Below, piece after piece: positions 5,590 through 7,614 of a stretch of DNA of 7,614 bases. Where the stretch lies: the NCBI GenBank assembly GCA_041158045.1, contig JBEBCD010000081.1:1-7614 (forward strand), written 5' to 3'. This stretch comes from CAXRBC01 sp041158045. GTDB taxonomy: Bacteria; Actinomycetota; Acidimicrobiia; Acidimicrobiales; Ilumatobacteraceae. The notes under the pieces were generated by a model. The model saw nothing but the letters and a program-made list of their open reading frames with translations. It was not told the DNA's origin and did not search any database. Position numbers and translations under genes: made by a program. Numbering within the stretch: the first letter of the stretch is position 1; every line of letters starts with the position of its first letter.

Positions 5590-7112
5590 CCCGCCCCGCG
5601 GTCGTCCTCGGGACGACCGGCACCTCGCCCGGGGACGTCCTCGCGGTCGCGCGCCACGGGGCGCGCGTCGAGATCTCCCCCGCCGCGCGGGAGGCCGTGG
5701 CGCGCTCCCGCGCCGTCATCGACGACCTCGCGCGCTCGAGCGAGCCGGTCTACGGCGTCTCCACCGGCTTCGGCGCGCTGGCGCTGCGCCGCATCCCGGC
5801 CGAGGACCGCGCCCAGCTGCAACGCTCGCTGGTCCGCTCGCACGCCGCCGGCATGGGCGAGCCCGTGGAGCGCGAGGTCGTGCGGGCCATGCAATTCCTC
5901 CGCCTGCGCACCCTCTGCACCGGCGGCACGGGCGTGCGCCCGGTCGTGGCCGAGACGATGGCCGCGCTGCTCAACGCGGGCCTCACCCCCGTCGTGCTGG
6001 AGCACGGCTCGCTCGGCTGCAGCGGCGACCTCGCACCGCTCGCGCACTGCGCGCTCGTCCTCATGGGCGAGGGCGAGGTCGTCGACGCCTCGGGGGCCCG
6101 CCGTCCCGCCGCCGCGGCGATGGCCGCGGCGGGCATCGCACCGGTCGAGCTGCGCGAGAAGGAGGGCCTCGCCCTCATCAACGGCACCGACGGCATGCTC
6201 GGGATGCTGCTCATGGCGCTCGCCGACCTGCGCGGCCTGCTGGATCTCGCCGACCTCGCCGCCGCGATGAGCGTCGAGGCGCTCCTCGGCACCGACCGAG
6301 TCTTCGCGCCCGAGGTGCACGGCGCGCTGCGGCCGCACCCCGGCCAGGCCGAGAGCGCGGCGCGCATCCACGGCCTCCTCGCGGGCTCGCCGCTCGTCGC
6401 CTCGCACCGCGAGGGCGACGAGCGCGTCCAGGACGCGTACTCGCTGCGCTGCGCGCCCCAGGTGCACGGCGCCGCCCGCGACACGCTCGCGCACGCCGCG
6501 CTCGTGGCCGAGCGCGAGCTCGCCGCCTGCGTGGACAACCCGGTGGTACTCCCGTCCGGCGAGGTCCGTTCCAACGGCAACTTCCACGGCGCCCCCCTCG
6601 GCTACGTCCTCGACTTCCTCGCCATCGCGGCCTGCGACGTCGCCTCCATCAGCGAGCGGCGCACCGACCGGATGCTCGACCCCGACCGCTCCGTCGGGCT
6701 CCCGGCGTTCCTCGCCGGGTCCCCGGGCGTCGACTCGGGCCTCATGATCGCGCAGTACACGCAGGCGGCGATCGTCTCGGAGATGAAGCGCCTCGCGGTG
6801 CCCGCGAGCGCCGACTCGATCCCGACGAGCGCGATGCAGGAGGACCACGTCTCGATGGGCTGGTCCGCGGCGCGCAAGCTGCGCCGCTCGATCGACGGCC
6901 TGCGCCGCGTCCTCGCGGTCGAGATCCTCGCGGCCGCGCGCGCGATCGACATGCGGGCGCCGCTCGGCTCGTCGCCGGCGATCGCGGCGGCGCGCGCGGA
7001 GATCCGCCGCGTGGTGCCCGGCCCGGGCCCCGACCGCGTGCTCGCGGACGACCTCGCCGCGCTCGAGCGCCTCCTCGCCGCCCCCTCCCCGCTCCTCCCC
7101 GCCCCTCGCTGA
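5586..7112 (+). CDS. hutH: Histidine ammonia-lyase (histidase)
   Basis: First hut step: non-oxidative removal of ammonia from L-histidine to give trans-urocanate, using an MIO prosthetic group formed autocatalytically from an internal tripeptide. It has 508 residues, normal for the family. Motifs are YGVSTGFG (catalytic Tyr Y56), GSLGCSGDLAPLAH with the MIO triad C145-S146-G147 (Ala-Ser-Gly in most family members), INGTDGML (N199), QDAYSLRCAPQVHG (Y285, R288), SNGNFHGAP (F333) and SAMQEDHVSMGWS (E419). Histidase rather than phenylalanine/tyrosine ammonia-lyase is favoured by QEDHVSMG and by the hut context. The open frame runs far upstream, but GTG 5586 is chosen because it overlaps the desaturase stop in a GTGA arrangement and leaves a family-length protein; translational coupling is likely. 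The C-terminus is Pro/Leu/Ala-rich and is encoded by a cytosine-rich tract. Its position at the end of the operon, after the later-step genes, means this entry enzyme depends on long read-through or on the internal start near 4661. Confidence 0.97.
   Translation: MTRPAVVLGTTGTSPGDVLAVARHGARVEISPAAREAVARSRAVIDDLARSSEPVYGVSTGFGALALRRIPAEDRAQLQRSLVRSHAAGMGEPVEREVVRAMQFLRLRTLCTGGTGVRPVVAETMAALLNAGLTPVVLEHGSLGCSGDLAPLAHCALVLMGEGEVVDASGARRPAAAAMAAAGIAPVELREKEGLALINGTDGMLGMLLMALADLRGLLDLADLAAAMSVEALLGTDRVFAPEVHGALRPHPGQAESAARIHGLLAGSPLVASHREGDERVQDAYSLRCAPQVHGAARDTLAHAALVAERELAACVDNPVVLPSGEVRSNGNFHGAPLGYVLDFLAIAACDVASISERRTDRMLDPDRSVGLPAFLAGSPGVDSGLMIAQYTQAAIVSEMKRLAVPASADSIPTSAMQEDHVSMGWSAARKLRRSIDGLRRVLAVEILAAARAIDMRAPLGSSPAIAAARAEIRRVVPGPGPDRVLADDLAALERLLAAPSPLLPAPR
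7081..7105 (-). other. Potential G-quadruplex on the template strand at the 3' end of hutH
   Basis: The + strand has C-runs at 7081-7085, 7087-7090, 7097-7100 and 7102-7105, separated by 1, 6 and 1 bases. The - strand therefore has four runs of at least four G with short loops, satisfying the usual G3+N1-7 quadruplex rule. It lies inside the last codons of hutH, just before the stop at 7110. The mRNA itself would be C-rich, so any effect would be on the template DNA. In such GC-rich DNA this could be chance. Confidence 0.4.
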
Positions 7113-7140
7113 GATCCGCCGCACCGGCCGCGCCGCAGTC

Positions 7141-7614
7141 GTGAACGCGCAGTCGGCCCCGGGCGGCACCGGTCCGACGCGCCGGGACGCCTGGCTCCCG
7201 ATCCTCCTCGCCGGGGCGGCGGTCGCGGGCATGGCGGCGGTGCGGTTCGGCCCCGCCCCCGTCCCGTCGTCGGATCCCGAACTCCTGTACTACTTCCGCG
7301 ACGCGTCGGCGGCGCTCGACGACGCGCGCGACCTCTGGTGGGTCGCCGTGCACGCCGTCGCCGCCATGGCGATCGTCGCGACGATGGCGTTGACGTCCGA
7401 TCGGCCCGCGGGGCGCCTGCTCGCCGCCGCACGGCGCGCCGCGGTGGCGGCACTCATCGTGATCGTGCTCGTCGCGGGATCCCGCACGATGCCGAGCGAC
7501 CCGTGGATCCAGGGCCTCGGCTGGAGGCTCCCCGCCGGCATCGGGGTCGCGGCACTGCTGTGGCGCTGGCGCGAGCGCATCGATGCGCTCGCGGCCCGCC
7601 CCGCGGTGCGGCGC
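7141..7614 (+). CDS. Unrecognised multi-pass membrane protein, 3'-truncated by window edge
   Basis: I do not recognise this gene. An open frame starts at GTG 7141, 28 nt after the hutH stop, and runs 158 codons to the window end without a stop, on the same strand as the operon. The first 17 residues are polar (Gly/Thr/Arg). A hydrophobic segment follows at about 18-34, then a loop with acidic and aromatic residues (45-66, including LLYYFRD and DLWW). Further hydrophobic segments lie at 67-82, 101-113 and about 131-142, ending in a basic WRWRERIDALAARP stretch. Basic residues after segments 2 and 4, and before segment 3, fit an N-in topology with the 35-66 loop outside. No catalytic motif or transporter signature is seen. 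The N-terminus could be a little different (ATG at 7231 lies inside segment 1 and is less likely). It may be the last gene of the operon or an unrelated neighbour; a histidine-uptake role would be guesswork. Confidence 0.62.
   Translation, partial: MNAQSAPGGTGPTRRDAWLPILLAGAAVAGMAAVRFGPAPVPSSDPELLYYFRDASAALDDARDLWWVAVHAVAAMAIVATMALTSDRPAGRLLAAARRAAVAALIVIVLVAGSRTMPSDPWIQGLGWRLPAGIGVAALLWRWRERIDALAARPAVRR

Noticed and set aside
7113..7140. Possible terminator after hutH
   Set aside because: These 28 bases show no stable inverted repeat followed by a T-run; only GC-rich sequence is seen.
1..7614. A HutG, a HutC-type regulator, a histidine transporter, tRNA genes, CRISPR repeats or insertion sequences
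   Set aside because: None could be recognised on either strand; all the coding space is taken by the seven listed genes.

Overview
The window is a single-strand, tightly packed histidine-utilisation (hut) operon from a very GC-rich bacterium (roughly three-quarters G+C, judged by eye). All seven genes read on the + strand, with gaps of 28 nt or less. HutI and HutH carry motifs I associate with actinobacteria (SDCNPGSSYT and DHCTH in HutI; GCSGDLAPLAH and QEDHVSMGWSAARKLRR in HutH). An actinobacterial source is therefore the best guess, but it is inferred from recall and not from a search.

Layout: the 3' part of hutU (urocanate hydratase, open at the left edge); hutF (formimidoylglutamate deiminase); a peptide-deformylase-family gene; hutI (imidazolonepropionase); a membrane fatty-acid-desaturase-family gene; hutH (histidine ammonia-lyase); and the 5' part of an unrecognised membrane protein, open at the right edge. 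The hutI and hutH starts overlap the preceding stop codons. The deformylase and desaturase genes start with ATG just after a TAnnnT hexamer, while the hut genes whose starts are visible, and the last gene, start with GTG.

Pathway: HutH converts histidine to urocanate and ammonia. HutU makes 4-imidazolone-5-propanoate, HutI opens the ring to N-formimino-L-glutamate, and HutF removes the imino nitrogen to leave N-formyl-L-glutamate. The last step, N-formylglutamate to glutamate plus formate, is normally done by HutG, which is not in the window. A protein of the metal-dependent deformylase fold sits exactly between hutF and hutI. The most interesting hypothesis here is that this deformylase paralogue replaces HutG. 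Its metal ligands and catalytic Glu are intact, but several positions matching the methionine (S1') pocket of E. coli PDF differ and are mostly more polar. The desaturase-fold oxygenase inside the operon is the second unexplained component.

No tRNA, rRNA, CRISPR array, insertion sequence, hut regulator or transporter, or rho-independent terminator was seen. No stretch over 300 bases lacks a gene.
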